DNA of 64,000 nt from Methylobacterium sp. NMS14P. Lineage in GTDB: Bacteria > Pseudomonadota > Alphaproteobacteria > Rhizobiales > Beijerinckiaceae. The notes under the pieces are model-generated. The model was not told where the DNA came from and did no database searches. It saw only the letters and a program-made list of their open reading frames with translations. Of the stretch, positions 1 to 8,426 are shown in pieces (position 1 is the first letter of the stretch; each line of letters starts with the position of its first letter). The stretch lies in contig NZ_CP087106.1 of the NCBI RefSeq assembly GCF_028583545.1, forward strand, positions 1,928,501-1,992,500, written 5' to 3'. The position numbers and the translations under genes are program-made.

Positions 1-265
1 CCTGCCGACCGAGCCCTGGCTCCTGCCGATCACGGATCGCGCCGCCGAGGCGGCGGGCAAGACCGCGGACGAGTTGCAGGCCGCCGTGCGCCGGGCGTCC
101 CGGCCCTTCTGGCTGGCCGCCAACGGGCTCTGCATCGCGCTGGGGCTCGCGCTCACCCTGCAATGCGCGTCCGGCTGGGGCCCGACGGCGCCCCGCAGCG
201 CCGTGACGGTCGCGCAGGCGGCGTCGCCGACCATCGCGCCGCAGACGGCCTCGCTGCAGCGCTGA
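1..265 (+). CDS. C-terminal end of an unidentified protein (cut by window edge)
   Basis: An open frame runs from the first bases of the window (codons start at base 2) to a TGA at 263-265, with no stop before it, so the true start lies outside. The visible 87 residues hold a charged helix-like stretch, then one hydrophobic segment (roughly residues 40-56, around ANGLCIALGLALTL), then an Ala/Thr/Pro-rich tail. This suggests a membrane-anchored tail, but I do not recognise the family. A good hairpin with a T run follows it, which supports this being a real gene end. Confidence 0.5.
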   Translation, partial: LPTEPWLLPITDRAAEAAGKTADELQAAVRRASRPFWLAANGLCIALGLALTLQCASGWGPTAPRSAVTVAQAASPTIAPQTASLQR

Positions 266-292
266 GCCGCGCCGACAGCCCGAACATCCAGG

Positions 293-320
293 GCCGTCCC
301 GCGCGCGGGGCGGCTTTTTT
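293..320 (+). terminator. Rho-independent terminator
   Basis: A 9-bp GC stem (GCCGTCCCG against CGGGGCGGC, one G-T pair) with a 4-base loop is followed directly by six T. It lies 28 bp after the stop of the first gene and is the clearest intrinsic terminator in the window. Confidence 0.8.
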
Positions 321-389
321 CGTGGTCCGCCGCCGTTCCCGAGCACGGACGGAGCGGCTCGGGCACCGGATCAACCGGCGCGCGGCCCG

Positions 390-454
390 ATCCTGAGGTG
401 CCGAAGCGGAGCGGAGACCTCGCTCGGGGCCCGCCGACGCGGACATCTCAGGAT
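390..454. repeat. Intergenic inverted repeat with ATCCTGAGGTG ends
   Basis: The left end ATCCTGAGGTG (390-400) is matched in inverted form by ACATCTCAGGAT (443-454), with a GC-rich centre. The form resembles short palindromic interspersed repeats that I recall from rhizobial genomes. Only this copy is seen in the window. It lies in the 227-bp gap between the first terminator and the DUF502 gene, which holds nothing else I can support. Confidence 0.45.
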
Positions 455-547
455 GAGGGCGTCGGGTGAGAGCACCCGATCAGCCTGCCGGGAGGCGTTG
501 CCGTGTCCCGCGGACCGGCCGACGCGAGTCTGCCCGGGCCGCCAGCC

Positions 548-1438
548 TCACGCGTCCTGCGGCTCCCGACGGGGCACCGGGCCGCCGGCCTGCTGGGCCG
601 TCCGCAGGCTGGCCGCCATGGCGTTGAGGCGGCCCTGCGGGTCCTCCGGCTGGATCACCCCGGCCGACATCACCAGCTTGGCGGCGTCGTCGACGCTGAT
701 GGCGAGCTCCACCACCTCCGCGCGCGGCAGGTAGAAGAAGAAGCCCGTGGTCGGATTGGGCGCGCAGGGCAGGAAGACGCCGACGAGGTCGTCCGCCGGC
801 GCCCCCCGGGCCCGCAGCGCCCCCTCGACCTCGTGGGCCGCCGGGGCGGACAGGAACACCACCGACCACGTGCCCTTCACGGGGAACTCCACGAGCCCCA
901 CCGTGCGGAACGAGGTGCCGTTGGCCGAGAACAGCGTCTCGAAGATCTGCCGCAGGCCCTTGTAGAGGCCGGAGATCACGGGGGTCCGCGCCAGCAGGAC
1001 CTCGCCGAACTCGATCACCGAGCGTCCGACCAGGTTCGCCGTGAGGAAGCCCAGCAGCGTCACCGCCAGGAACGCGATCACGAGGCCGAGGCCCGGGATC
1101 GAGAACGGCAGGTAATGGTCCGGCAGGTAGCTCGCCGGCACCAGCGGCTTCACGAACGAATCGATCAGCGCGATGAACCACCACGTGATGTAGGCGGTGA
1201 TGGCCAGCGGGCCGGCGACGATGATGCCGGTGAGGAAATAGGTGCGCAGCCGGCCGCGCGCGCTGACCCGCGTCTTCGGGGCGCCGCCGCCCGCCGCGGC
1301 GGCGTCGGGCTCGGGAGCCTGGATCGGCGGGGGAATCGGCGCCACGGGTGCCCTCTCGGCCGCACCGCGCGCGGCGATGACGCTGCGAGGCTCGTCCCCC
1401 GCTGGCAGAGAGGTAGCGGTTGCGCTTGTCCGCCTCAA
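548..1438 (-). CDS. DUF502 family inner-membrane protein
   Basis: The 296-residue product has a disordered Pro/Ala-rich N-terminus (1-60), two clear membrane segments (about 67-92 and 116-137) and then the soluble conserved part of DUF502, including the LYKGLRQIFETLF and PCAPNPTTGFFFYLPR stretches. DUF502 proteins are conserved in many proteobacteria and plants but have no firm bacterial function. The gene starts 17 bp after the stop of the kinase gene on the same strand, so the two probably share a transcript. The first ATG is used; the low-complexity N-terminus means a later start cannot be excluded. Confidence 0.85.
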   Translation of the reverse strand: MRRTSATATSLPAGDEPRSVIAARGAAERAPVAPIPPPIQAPEPDAAAAGGGAPKTRVSARGRLRTYFLTGIIVAGPLAITAYITWWFIALIDSFVKPLVPASYLPDHYLPFSIPGLGLVIAFLAVTLLGFLTANLVGRSVIEFGEVLLARTPVISGLYKGLRQIFETLFSANGTSFRTVGLVEFPVKGTWSVVFLSAPAAHEVEGALRARGAPADDLVGVFLPCAPNPTTGFFFYLPRAEVVELAISVDDAAKLVMSAGVIQPEDPQGRLNAMAASLRTAQQAGGPVPRREPQDA

Positions 1439-1455
1439 GGGCGGCCCCGCCGCCC

Positions 1456-2391
1456 TCAGGCGTCCGGACCAGGCGGTCGGGCGGCGGGGACCGGCATCGC
1501 GTCCCGGGGAATCACGGCGCCGCGATGCCCGATCACCGCCCCGGCCAGGCGGTGCGCCTCGGCGGCGGCGGCCTCCGGCGCCAGCCCGGCGATGCGCGCC
1601 GCGAGGTAGCCCGCCGCGAAACTGTCGCCCGCCGCCGTCGTGTCGACGACCCGCGCGGCGCGCCCGGCCGGAACGGCGGTGTCGGCCGCGCCGTGCAGCA
1701 CCCGGGCGACGGGGCCCGATGCGCCCGAGACCTTGAGCACGATCTCGGCCCGGCCGCGGTGGCGCAGCACCTCGTCCTCGCCCGCCGCGCCGAAGAGCCA
1801 GTCCAGATCCTCAGCCGAGGCGAAGATCACGTCGGCCAGGGCCAGGGCTGTGCGGAAGGCCGCCCAGGCCTCGTCCCGGTCGGGCCAGCCGCGGGGACGG
1901 TAATTGGTGTCGAAGGCGACCTGGCCGCCCCGGCTCCGCAGGCGCGACAGCGTCTCGAACAGGGCGGCGCGCCCGGTCTCGCCGTAGAGCGAGAGGCTGA
2001 TGCCGGACAGGTAGACGAGGTCGTAGCGCTCCAGCTCCGCCTCCGTCTCGGCGGCGCCCGGCTCGGTGAAGAGGTCCCGGGCCGCGGCCCGGTCGCGCCA
2101 GTAGTGGAAGCTGCGCTCGCCGTCGGCATCCGTGCGGATGATGTAGAGACCCGGCATCCGGCCCTGCAGGCGCCGGACCCGGTCGAGGCCGATGCCCTCG
2201 CGGCCCCAGGCCGCCGCCATCTCGTCGCTCCAGACGTCGTCGCCCAGCGCCGTCACGTAATCCACCGCCACGCCGAGGCGCGCGAGGTAGAGCGCGGTGT
2301 TCAGCGTGTCGCCGCCGAAGCCCCGGACCAGATTCCCGTCCGGGCGTTCGGACAGTTCGACCATGCACTCGCCGATGCAGGCGACCCTCAT
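1456..2391 (-). CDS. kdgK: PfkB-family sugar kinase, probably 2-keto-3-deoxygluconate kinase
   Basis: Ribokinase/PfkB-fold kinase of 311 residues that would phosphorylate a sugar acid, most likely 2-keto-3-deoxygluconate, in the cytoplasm. The N-terminus carries GECMVEL and the substrate-binding FGGDTLNTALYLARLG pattern typical of KDG kinases. The C-terminal PfkB signature DTTAAGDSF includes the catalytic Asp at about residue 256. An open frame extends 46 codons further upstream, but the ATG at 2391 is chosen because a strong GGGAGG ribosome site lies seven bases before it and the conserved fold begins there. Sugar specificity is inferred from the N-terminal pattern; fructokinase is the main alternative. 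Confidence 0.85.
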   Translation of the reverse strand: MRVACIGECMVELSERPDGNLVRGFGGDTLNTALYLARLGVAVDYVTALGDDVWSDEMAAAWGREGIGLDRVRRLQGRMPGLYIIRTDADGERSFHYWRDRAAARDLFTEPGAAETEAELERYDLVYLSGISLSLYGETGRAALFETLSRLRSRGGQVAFDTNYRPRGWPDRDEAWAAFRTALALADVIFASAEDLDWLFGAAGEDEVLRHRGRAEIVLKVSGASGPVARVLHGAADTAVPAGRAARVVDTTAAGDSFAAGYLAARIAGLAPEAAAAEAHRLAGAVIGHRGAVIPRDAMPVPAARPPGPDA

Positions 2392-3076
2392 GCGGTTCCT
2401 CCCGGTGCGCGACCCCGTCTCCCCGCATTGTTCGGCCCGACCTGTCAATCGTCCGCAGGTCCCGGCCTCGCCGGCTCGGTCCGGCCGCGCGCGGCTTCCG
2501 GAGCGCGACGATCCGCGAACCGCGCCCATCTGATCGGTATTTATATCTTCGTGCTACGATGTTCTGGCAAAAGTATCGACTTACGTTGATCTGATTCCGT
2601 ATTATAGACAAATGTTCGCAATAATAATCGTAACACGCTCCTCGCGCGCTCGACAGGAATTGATGATGCGCGCTCTGCGTCGCGTTCTTCGCAGATCGCT
2701 TCAATGCCGGAGCGGAAAATCACACTTCTGAAACGCCATATAATCGAGAACGGCCCTCGCGAGAGCGGTCATGGCCGATCAGGAGTCCGTCGCGTTGCTG
2801 TCATGGCGGTGTGTGCCGAACGCGCCCAGCGGCGGGACGCGGTTGAGGATCTCGGAAATCTCACTCCGCTGCACGGCAGCAGTCGGTTCGCGATTTCGGG
2901 AACAGATCGCGCCGCACCGCCATGTCTCCGAGGGGTCTTTATCGACGCTTTCGAGTGAGATCGATAGAGATCCGAACTTGACCGAGAGAAAATTCGGCTG
3001 AATTCTGAATGTTTATGCTGGAAAAATTCTCATGGCGGGAGAGGCGAGACGGTGATACCGTTCGATCGGTGCTGAG
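2392..3076. other. AT-rich intergenic stretch, no supported gene
   Basis: This 685-bp gap is clearly richer in A and T than its surroundings, most of all from about 2530 to 2720 and 2940 to 3060. It separates the divergent kinase gene and PAS/HTH gene and probably holds both promoters. Short frames exist on both strands but lack ribosome sites or recognisable composition. A minus-strand stretch at about 2800-2900 reads EISEILNRVPPLGAFG in one frame and might be a decayed gene end, but I cannot support it. Confidence 0.4.
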
Positions 3077-4102
3077 ATGTTCCATACTGCTTTAAGCGCT
3101 CTGACTTTCTCGTCGGGAGAGTTCCTGACTCTCACGGAAAGCCGAGGCGTGAGTGGTGCCTGGAGCTGGATCTTCGCGGGCGAGGAGCAGGTCTGGTCCC
3201 CCGGGTTCTACCGGCTGCTCGGGCTCGTTCCGAACGCCGCGAAGGCGCGCTACGACCTGTTGCTGAGCCTTATCCATCCGGAGGACCGTCCTCTGATGCC
3301 GGCGCTGGCCGATATCCGGCAGGGGCACGTCCCGCGCGAGGTCATCGTCCGGGTGATCCGGACGAACGGCACGGTGCGCACCCTCTCGCTGACGATGGAG
3401 GTGCGCGTCTCGGCGGAAGGGCGGCCCGTCGCCCTCAACGGCACGGCGCTCGACGTGAGCGACCGCGAGCAGCTGGCGCGCCTGCGGCAGGAGGAGCGCC
3501 GCCGGCAGAGCGCGCTCTACCTCACGGAGCATATCGCGACCTTCTCGATGGGGCTCGACCGCGTCCGGGACATCCCGTTCGCCGTGGCCCAGGTCCACGG
3601 GCTCCCGCTGGATGAGATCTGCGCCGAGCCGTATCTCCTGGTCGTGCCGGAGGAGCGCGAGGTCTTCCGGGCGGCGGCCCAGGCGCAGATCGAGCGGCGG
3701 GCGTTCTTCCAGCGAGGTGCCCACGAGCGGCTCGCCAACGGCGAGCTCTGGCACTTCCGGATCCTCACGATGCCGGTCTGGGATCCGGACGGGACCTACC
3801 TGGGCCGCTGCGGGCTCAAGTACCCCGTCCGCAACCACGCCCCGCCCCTGGTCGGCCTGCACGAGGGGCTGGAGCATTCCGTGACCGGTCACCACCTGCG
3901 GGCCGCGCGGGCTCTCCTCGACTGGTCGATGATGGATCTCGCCCAGGCGAGCGGCCTGTCGCATTCGACGGTGCGGCGTCTCGAGGAGGACAGCGAGCAT
4001 CGGGGAAGCCGGTCCCGCCTGCACGCGGTCGAGGCGCTGCGCCGGGCGGGCGTCCGCTTCGTTCCCATGGATGACGGGACCCTGGCGGTCGCCCGGGTCT
4101 GA
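3077..4102 (+). CDS. PAS-domain regulator with C-terminal helix-turn-helix
   Basis: A 341-residue cytoplasmic protein with no membrane segment. Residues about 20-130 form a PAS domain followed by a PAC-like stretch (LNGTALDVSDRE). A second PAS-like region covers about 145-255. Residues about 270-341 form an XRE-like helix-turn-helix (RAARALLDWSMMDLAQASGLSHSTVRRLE) with an ALRRAGVRF tail, an arrangement common in Methylobacterium. It looks like a one-component sensor regulator that joins small-molecule or redox sensing to DNA binding; the ligand cannot be told. The start lacks a clear ribosome site. It faces a long AT-rich upstream region and no obvious target gene. Confidence 0.75.
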   Translation: MFHTALSALTFSSGEFLTLTESRGVSGAWSWIFAGEEQVWSPGFYRLLGLVPNAAKARYDLLLSLIHPEDRPLMPALADIRQGHVPREVIVRVIRTNGTVRTLSLTMEVRVSAEGRPVALNGTALDVSDREQLARLRQEERRRQSALYLTEHIATFSMGLDRVRDIPFAVAQVHGLPLDEICAEPYLLVVPEEREVFRAAAQAQIERRAFFQRGAHERLANGELWHFRILTMPVWDPDGTYLGRCGLKYPVRNHAPPLVGLHEGLEHSVTGHHLRAARALLDWSMMDLAQASGLSHSTVRRLEEDSEHRGSRSRLHAVEALRRAGVRFVPMDDGTLAVARV

Positions 4103-4172
4103 ACGGCCCGCGCGGCCGACGGGCCCTCCGCGGGATCCGTCCTGCCCTGCCCCACCAGGTCGGGCCACGGAC

Positions 4173-4219
4173 GGTCTCCGCGCCGGCCCCCGAGGGACCC
4201 CGCCTCCGGCGCGGAGACC
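4173..4219. terminator. Hairpin between convergent genes
   Basis: Perfect 14-bp arms (GGTCTCCGCGCCGG at 4173-4186 and its complement at 4206-4219) enclose a 19-base loop, between the convergent PAS/HTH and MucR-type genes. There is no T run, so a two-way transcript end is inferred from position only. Confidence 0.4.
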
Positions 4220-4324
4220 GGAAGGAGCGGGTCGCGGGCGATCCGCCGTCAGGCGTCCCCGCGCCCGCGTGTCGCGGCGGCCCGGACGGGGCCGCCGATC
4301 CAGGGCGGTGCGGGCCGGGCCTCC

Positions 4325-4753
4325 TCAGGCCGCCTTGTGGCCGAGCTGGATCGCCTTGGCGATCTCCGAGCGCTTGGCGGCGTAGCCCGGGGCCACCATC
4401 GGGTAGTCGGCCGGCAGGCCGTACTTCGCCCGGTACCGCTCGGGGGTGAGGCCGTGCGCGGTGAGGTGACGCTTCAGGGTCTTGTAGGACCGGCCGTCGA
4501 TGAAGCTGATCAGGCCGTCCTGCTGGATCGAGGCCTCGATCTGCGCCGCCGTCGGGCCGGTCCAGCCGGGACCGGATCCCGAACCGCCGCCCTGCAGCAC
4601 CGATATGGCCGTGTGCACTTGGTCGATCAGAACCGGCAGGTCTCCCACGCCCACCGCATTCCGGGACACGTAGGCCGCAACCAGTGATGCCGTGCACTTG
4701 ATCAGGTCTGTGTTCGGGTCCGAGGTCTTTTCGTTCAAATCGATGGTGTTCAT
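4325..4753 (-). CDS. Ros/MucR-family transcriptional regulator lacking the first zinc Cys
   Basis: A 142-residue member of the Ros/MucR family, which are DNA-binding regulators of surface polysaccharide, motility and cell-cycle genes in alphaproteobacteria. The family core is clear at residues about 84-136: DGRSYKTLKRHLTAHGLTPERYRAKYGLPADYPMV in meaning, with YAAKRS after it. The usual zinc finger has Cys-x2-(Cys/Asp) before the two His. Here Ser83 stands where the first Cys should be, Asp86 is at the second position, and His96 and His100 are kept. Zinc-free family members are known in Mesorhizobium. An inverted repeat 48-71 bp upstream may be an operator. Confidence 0.85.
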   Translation of the reverse strand: MNTIDLNEKTSDPNTDLIKCTASLVAAYVSRNAVGVGDLPVLIDQVHTAISVLQGGGSGSGPGWTGPTAAQIEASIQQDGLISFIDGRSYKTLKRHLTAHGLTPERYRAKYGLPADYPMVAPGYAAKRSEIAKAIQLGHKAA

Positions 4754-5389
4754 GAATCCCCCAGTACCGAGAGTCGAGGCATGGAAAACGGTGCATCGAT
4801 AAAGCTGAGGCTTTGATCAGCTTTTACCGCCCAAGCATGCACCAAACTGCTTCGAGTCTGCCAACATTGGCGCGTAACTATACAAAAACTGTCTATTTTG
4901 TCTACGCTTTATCTTAGGATGTGCTTTGAACACTTTCTGTTCTTGCCGGGCAACATGAGGTTGCTACGCGCGCGACCAGTCGCAAACAGTGCGCAGTTTC
5001 GGCATCCGGCCCGACAGCCTGTCGGCGATGACTTCGAACGGCCGCACGAGGACAGGCTGCGGGCGCGCGAATCAGTGGCGGAGACAGGGACCGATCACGG
5101 ATGCGGCGCCGTTACGGGTCGATCGGGCCGCGATCCGCGGCCCTGTCGCCCCGCGGGTCGGGCGGCGCGCGGCCGGATCGCGGGGTCCGTGGCGGTTGTC
5201 CGCGGCCGATCCGCGGGCGCTGGCGCCCGGACCAGGCCCCGAATTAACAAAGTTCTCAGGCAAGGCGTGGATCGTGCGCCCCGGGCGCATCGCGAGACGC
5301 TCGCTTGTCGGGAGCCTCTCTCCGGCCGTGACGGCACGGCGGCATCCGTGCGAGAGGCTCGTCGACGCGCGCTTTCGAGGGCGACCCCT
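4754..5389. other. Long intergenic region between divergent genes
   Basis: This 636-bp gap begins AT-rich (to about 4960), probably the promoter region of the MucR-type gene, and then returns to high GC. Frames that cross the GC-rich half join the next gene in phase but have no family features and no ribosome site, so they are not called. Apart from the inverted repeat at 4801-4824 nothing specific is seen. Confidence 0.4.
4801..4824. promoter_or_regulatory. Inverted repeat upstream of the MucR-type gene
   Basis: AAAGCTGA (4801-4808) and its exact complement TCAGCTTT (4817-4824) are separated by eight bases, 48-71 bp upstream of the MucR-type start. Position and AT-rich setting suggest an operator, possibly for autoregulation as known for MucR proteins; this is inference. 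Confidence 0.4.
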
Positions 5390-6811
5390 ATGTCCGGACC
5401 CTGTGCGACCTCAATCCCGCGCGCGCTCTCCGCGCTCGAAGCGCCCGGACCGGGCGCCGCGGATGCGGTCGGCGGCCGGATGCCGCCCCTCTGGATGTTG
5501 CTCGTCGGCCGGGCCGCGGTCCGCCGCCACTGGCACCTGATCGTCGCCACCGGCCTGCTGTGGTCGTCGCTCGGCCTCCTGGTGGTGGTCGATTCCCTCG
5601 ACGGCGCGCTCCACGTCCCGGACCGGTGGTTCGGCCTGATCCTCCTGGCCGAGGGCGTGAGCGCCCTCGTCGTCGGCGCGTCCGCGGTCGGCGCCGCGCG
5701 CCGCCTGCGCCTCGCCAAGGGCGCGCTGCTGTCGGTCATGGCCGTGCTGATCATGATGGCCACGCGGCACAGCACCTTCCTGCTCGCCATGATCTTCGGC
5801 GTCGCCTTCGTGGTCGACGGCCTCGTCCGGATCACGATCGCCGGCCTGCTGAAATTCTCCGGCTGGCGGATATCGGTCGCGCTGGGCGGCCTCAGCATCG
5901 CCTTCGGCCTGTTCCATCTCCAGCCCTGGCCGACCTGGTACGCCGGCACGGTCGGCTACTGCATCGGCATGTTCCTGATCCTGAACGGCGCCAACCTCGC
6001 GCTGGTCGGGCTGCGCACCCGGCGCCTGGGCACGGCCGAGCCGGCAGTATCCGCGGCCGGCACCGGCGCGGCCGGGCGCGGCAGCCTGACGGTCTATGTC
6101 TGGACGCCCACCGGGCAGGCGACCACGCCGGCCGGCCAGCGGCTGATCCGGCGCTACGTCGCCTCCGTCGACAAGGCCGGGCGGTTCTCCACCGGCCACG
6201 CGGCCCTGCAGCAGGGCGACGACCTCTACGTCAGCCACTACCCTGCGGTGGAGATCGACCGCTCGCCCGCCAATCTGCGCTCGAGCCTGCGCGCGGGCCC
6301 GGAGAACGACGTGCCCGGGCGCTTCCTGCCCTCGCACGCGGCGGAGGTGGCGGATTGGTGCCCGGCGACGGTGGCGGTGACGCTCGACGGCATCGACGCC
6401 GCCCGGCTGCGGGCGTTCTGGGCGCAGTACAGCCGCGACACCACCTACAACTTCATCAGCCGCAACTGCTCAACCACGGTGGCGCGGGCGCTCGACATCG
6501 CCGTGGAGGGCGCGTTCAGCCGCGGCGGCCATCCCTGGCGGCGGCTCGCGGCGGCGCTGACGACGCCGGAATTCTGGGCGGCGGCCTTCCTGCGCAACGG
6601 GGCGCGGTCCATGACCTGGACCCCGGGCCTGGTGCTCGACTACACGCGGGCGCTGAGCGCCCTCGTCGATCCGGCCTCGTCGGTGCCGTCGATCGCCTGG
6701 AAGCGGGTCGGGTGGCGGCTCCTGCGCAACTGGCGGGCGCGGGACCTCGCGCCCCTGGGCCCGGTCGCCCGGCAGCCCTCCGTGCCGGGAGCCGGCCCCA
6801 CCGAGGCCTGA
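5390..6811 (+). CDS. HdeD-like (DUF308) membrane domain fused to a permuted papain-fold domain
   Basis: A 473-residue protein in two parts. Residues about 48-208 hold six hydrophobic segments with the short loops of HdeD/DUF308 membrane proteins. Residues about 232-430 form a soluble domain with STGHAAL and, later, NFISRNCSTTVARAL. The order His270 then Cys360 matches a circularly permuted papain-like (NlpC/P60-related) amidase or peptidase. The ATG at 5390 is chosen because GAGGG lies just before it and the fold starts soon after; the frame stays open far upstream without features. Substrate is unknown: peptidoglycan or lipid-linked acyl groups are possible. It ends convergent with the serine hydrolase gene. 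Confidence 0.7.
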   Translation: MSGPCATSIPRALSALEAPGPGAADAVGGRMPPLWMLLVGRAAVRRHWHLIVATGLLWSSLGLLVVVDSLDGALHVPDRWFGLILLAEGVSALVVGASAVGAARRLRLAKGALLSVMAVLIMMATRHSTFLLAMIFGVAFVVDGLVRITIAGLLKFSGWRISVALGGLSIAFGLFHLQPWPTWYAGTVGYCIGMFLILNGANLALVGLRTRRLGTAEPAVSAAGTGAAGRGSLTVYVWTPTGQATTPAGQRLIRRYVASVDKAGRFSTGHAALQQGDDLYVSHYPAVEIDRSPANLRSSLRAGPENDVPGRFLPSHAAEVADWCPATVAVTLDGIDAARLRAFWAQYSRDTTYNFISRNCSTTVARALDIAVEGAFSRGGHPWRRLAAALTTPEFWAAAFLRNGARSMTWTPGLVLDYTRALSALVDPASSVPSIAWKRVGWRLLRNWRARDLAPLGPVARQPSVPGAGPTEA

Positions 6812-6818
6812 TCGAGTC

Positions 6819-6843
6819 CCGGTCGGGCCGCAGTCCCGACCGG
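6819..6843. terminator. Hairpin between convergent genes
   Basis: Nine-base arms CCGGTCGGG (6819-6827) and CCCGACCGG (6835-6843) flank a seven-base loop, right after the HdeD-like fusion and before the convergent serine hydrolase. No T run. Confidence 0.4.
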
Positions 6844-6864
6844 CTCAGGGCGGCGGTGTGCCGC

Positions 6865-8097
6865 TCAAGGGTCCTCGCGGGCGGCGGCGGGGCGACCGGC
6901 GGCGAGATCGCCCGCGATGGCCTGCATCACCGCCAGCGTGTCGACCTCGTCCTGCTCGGCGCCGTGGTCGCTGAGCTTCACGATCACCGTGCCGGTCGCG
7001 CGATTCACGTAGATGTACTGGCCGTAGACGCCGATCGCCGAGATGTCGTCGTCCTCGCCCCCCGGCGCGTGCCACCACTGGGCCGAGTACTGCCAGCCGT
7101 CGACGTCGCGCCGGGCCGGCGTCATGATCCGCTCGATCCAGCGGCCCGGGATGACGCGGTGTTCGCCCGACCGGCCCTGGTCGGCCACCAGCAGGCCGAG
7201 GCGGGCGAAGTCGCGGGCCGTCGCGTTGATGCAGCAGAACGCCTTCTCGATGCCGCCGGGCCGGTCGAGGTTCCAGGTGGCGTCGGCCTGGGCGCCCATC
7301 GGCTTCCAGATCCGCTCCGAGAGGATGTCGGCCAGCGGCTTGCCCTCGACCCGGGCGAGGATGAGGCCGAGCAACTCGGTGTCGATGCTGCGGTAGCGGC
7401 CCTTGGTGCCGGGCTTGAAGGCCAGGTGGGCGTTGTCGCGCACGAAGGCCGTGAGATCGCGCGTCAGGTACATCCCGGCGGTGCCGGTCAGGGGGTGCCG
7501 GGGATCGTAGTTCTCCGGCACCGCGATCCCGCTCGCCATGTCGAGGAGGTTGCGCACGGTGATCTGACCGAACACCGCGCCGTTCCGCAACTCGGGCAGG
7601 AGCGTGGAGACCCGGTCGGTCTCGGCGAGCTGGCCCCGCGCCACCGCGGCGCCGACCAGCAGGGAGACGATGGACTTCGCCACCGACCACGAGGGAAACA
7701 GCGTCTCCGGTCCGGTGCCCGCGCGCTGCCACTCGTGGATCAGGACGCCGTCCTGCAGCACCAGGAACGCGTTGGTGTGGGTCGCGCCCAGCACCGTCAT
7801 CAGCGGGACCGCCTTCCCCTTCCAGGGGACGCGGTCGAGGATCGGGCGCGGCCGCACCGGCAGGTCGCTCGCCCGGGCCGGGGCCTGGACGATCCGGCTC
7901 GGGAACCACGTGCCCACCGACGACGGCTCGATGACCGCGAGCGCCGTCAGGGTGACGGGGTCGGGGACGTTGATCAGGGCGGCGGCGGTCCAGGCGCAGC
8001 CCGCGACGGCCGCGCCGCCCGCCGCCGCGATCGCGCCCCAGCGGCGGCCCCGGCGTGCGCGGGCCGGGGAATCCGGGATCGCCAAGGACGCGGTCAT
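6865..8097 (-). CDS. Beta-lactamase-related serine hydrolase, membrane-anchored
   Basis: A 410-residue class C beta-lactamase/esterase-fold hydrolase. An Arg-rich start followed by a hydrophobic stretch (about 21-42) suggests an anchor or uncleaved signal, so it would act in the periplasm. The nucleophile motif SVAK is at 138-141. A GRYRS motif fits the second (Y-x-S/N) site; a clear third KTG-like motif is less certain. Such proteins include peptidases, esterases and lactamases, and drug hydrolysis cannot be inferred. The start is the ATG at 8097; a TTG at 8199 would add 34 residues of low-complexity sequence. Confidence 0.8.
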   Translation of the reverse strand: MTASLAIPDSPARARRGRRWGAIAAAGGAAVAGCAWTAAALINVPDPVTLTALAVIEPSSVGTWFPSRIVQAPARASDLPVRPRPILDRVPWKGKAVPLMTVLGATHTNAFLVLQDGVLIHEWQRAGTGPETLFPSWSVAKSIVSLLVGAAVARGQLAETDRVSTLLPELRNGAVFGQITVRNLLDMASGIAVPENYDPRHPLTGTAGMYLTRDLTAFVRDNAHLAFKPGTKGRYRSIDTELLGLILARVEGKPLADILSERIWKPMGAQADATWNLDRPGGIEKAFCCINATARDFARLGLLVADQGRSGEHRVIPGRWIERIMTPARRDVDGWQYSAQWWHAPGGEDDDISAIGVYGQYIYVNRATGTVIVKLSDHGAEQDEVDTLAVMQAIAGDLAAGRPAAAREDP

Positions 8098-8426
8098 GCT
8101 GGGTCTGTGTCGCTCTGGATCGTCGCTGTCGCGCGCCCGGGCCCGGGGGCGGTACGGCGCGCGGTCACCATGATTAGGAGGCCTTAACGAAAGCCCCAAC
8201 CGGCGCGGGGCCGGTCCGTCGCCGGCGCGGCGGCGGGGCCGGTTCGGAAATGTTCACGGATCTGTGGCCTTGTGTCCGGCGGCCGCCGACGCCCGCGGCC
8301 GTTTCGACGCGGATCCGGGCCGGCCCGGCACCGCCCTGTCTGCTCGGGCGTCCGATTCGACCCTGGTTCTACTCGCCTCGACCGCCCGACTCACCCCGCC
8401 CGCGCAGCCCGAAAGTCCGCCGTGCC

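Noticed and set aside
2790..2920. Minus-strand stretch reading EISEILNRVPPLGAFG, possible gene remnant
   Set aside because: It looks protein-like but has no start, no ribosome site and no recognised family, so it is only noted.
2704..3001. Short plus-strand frames in the AT-rich gap
   Set aside because: No ribosome sites and no conserved-looking composition; the region fits a promoter tract better.
4898..5389. 164-residue N-terminal extension of the HdeD-like fusion
   Set aside because: Low-complexity Arg-rich sequence in AT-to-GC transition DNA; the ATG at 5390 has a ribosome site and starts near the first helix.
6865..8097. Antibiotic resistance beta-lactamase call
   Set aside because: Only the fold and SxxK motif are clear; the family also holds peptidases and esterases, so no resistance is claimed.
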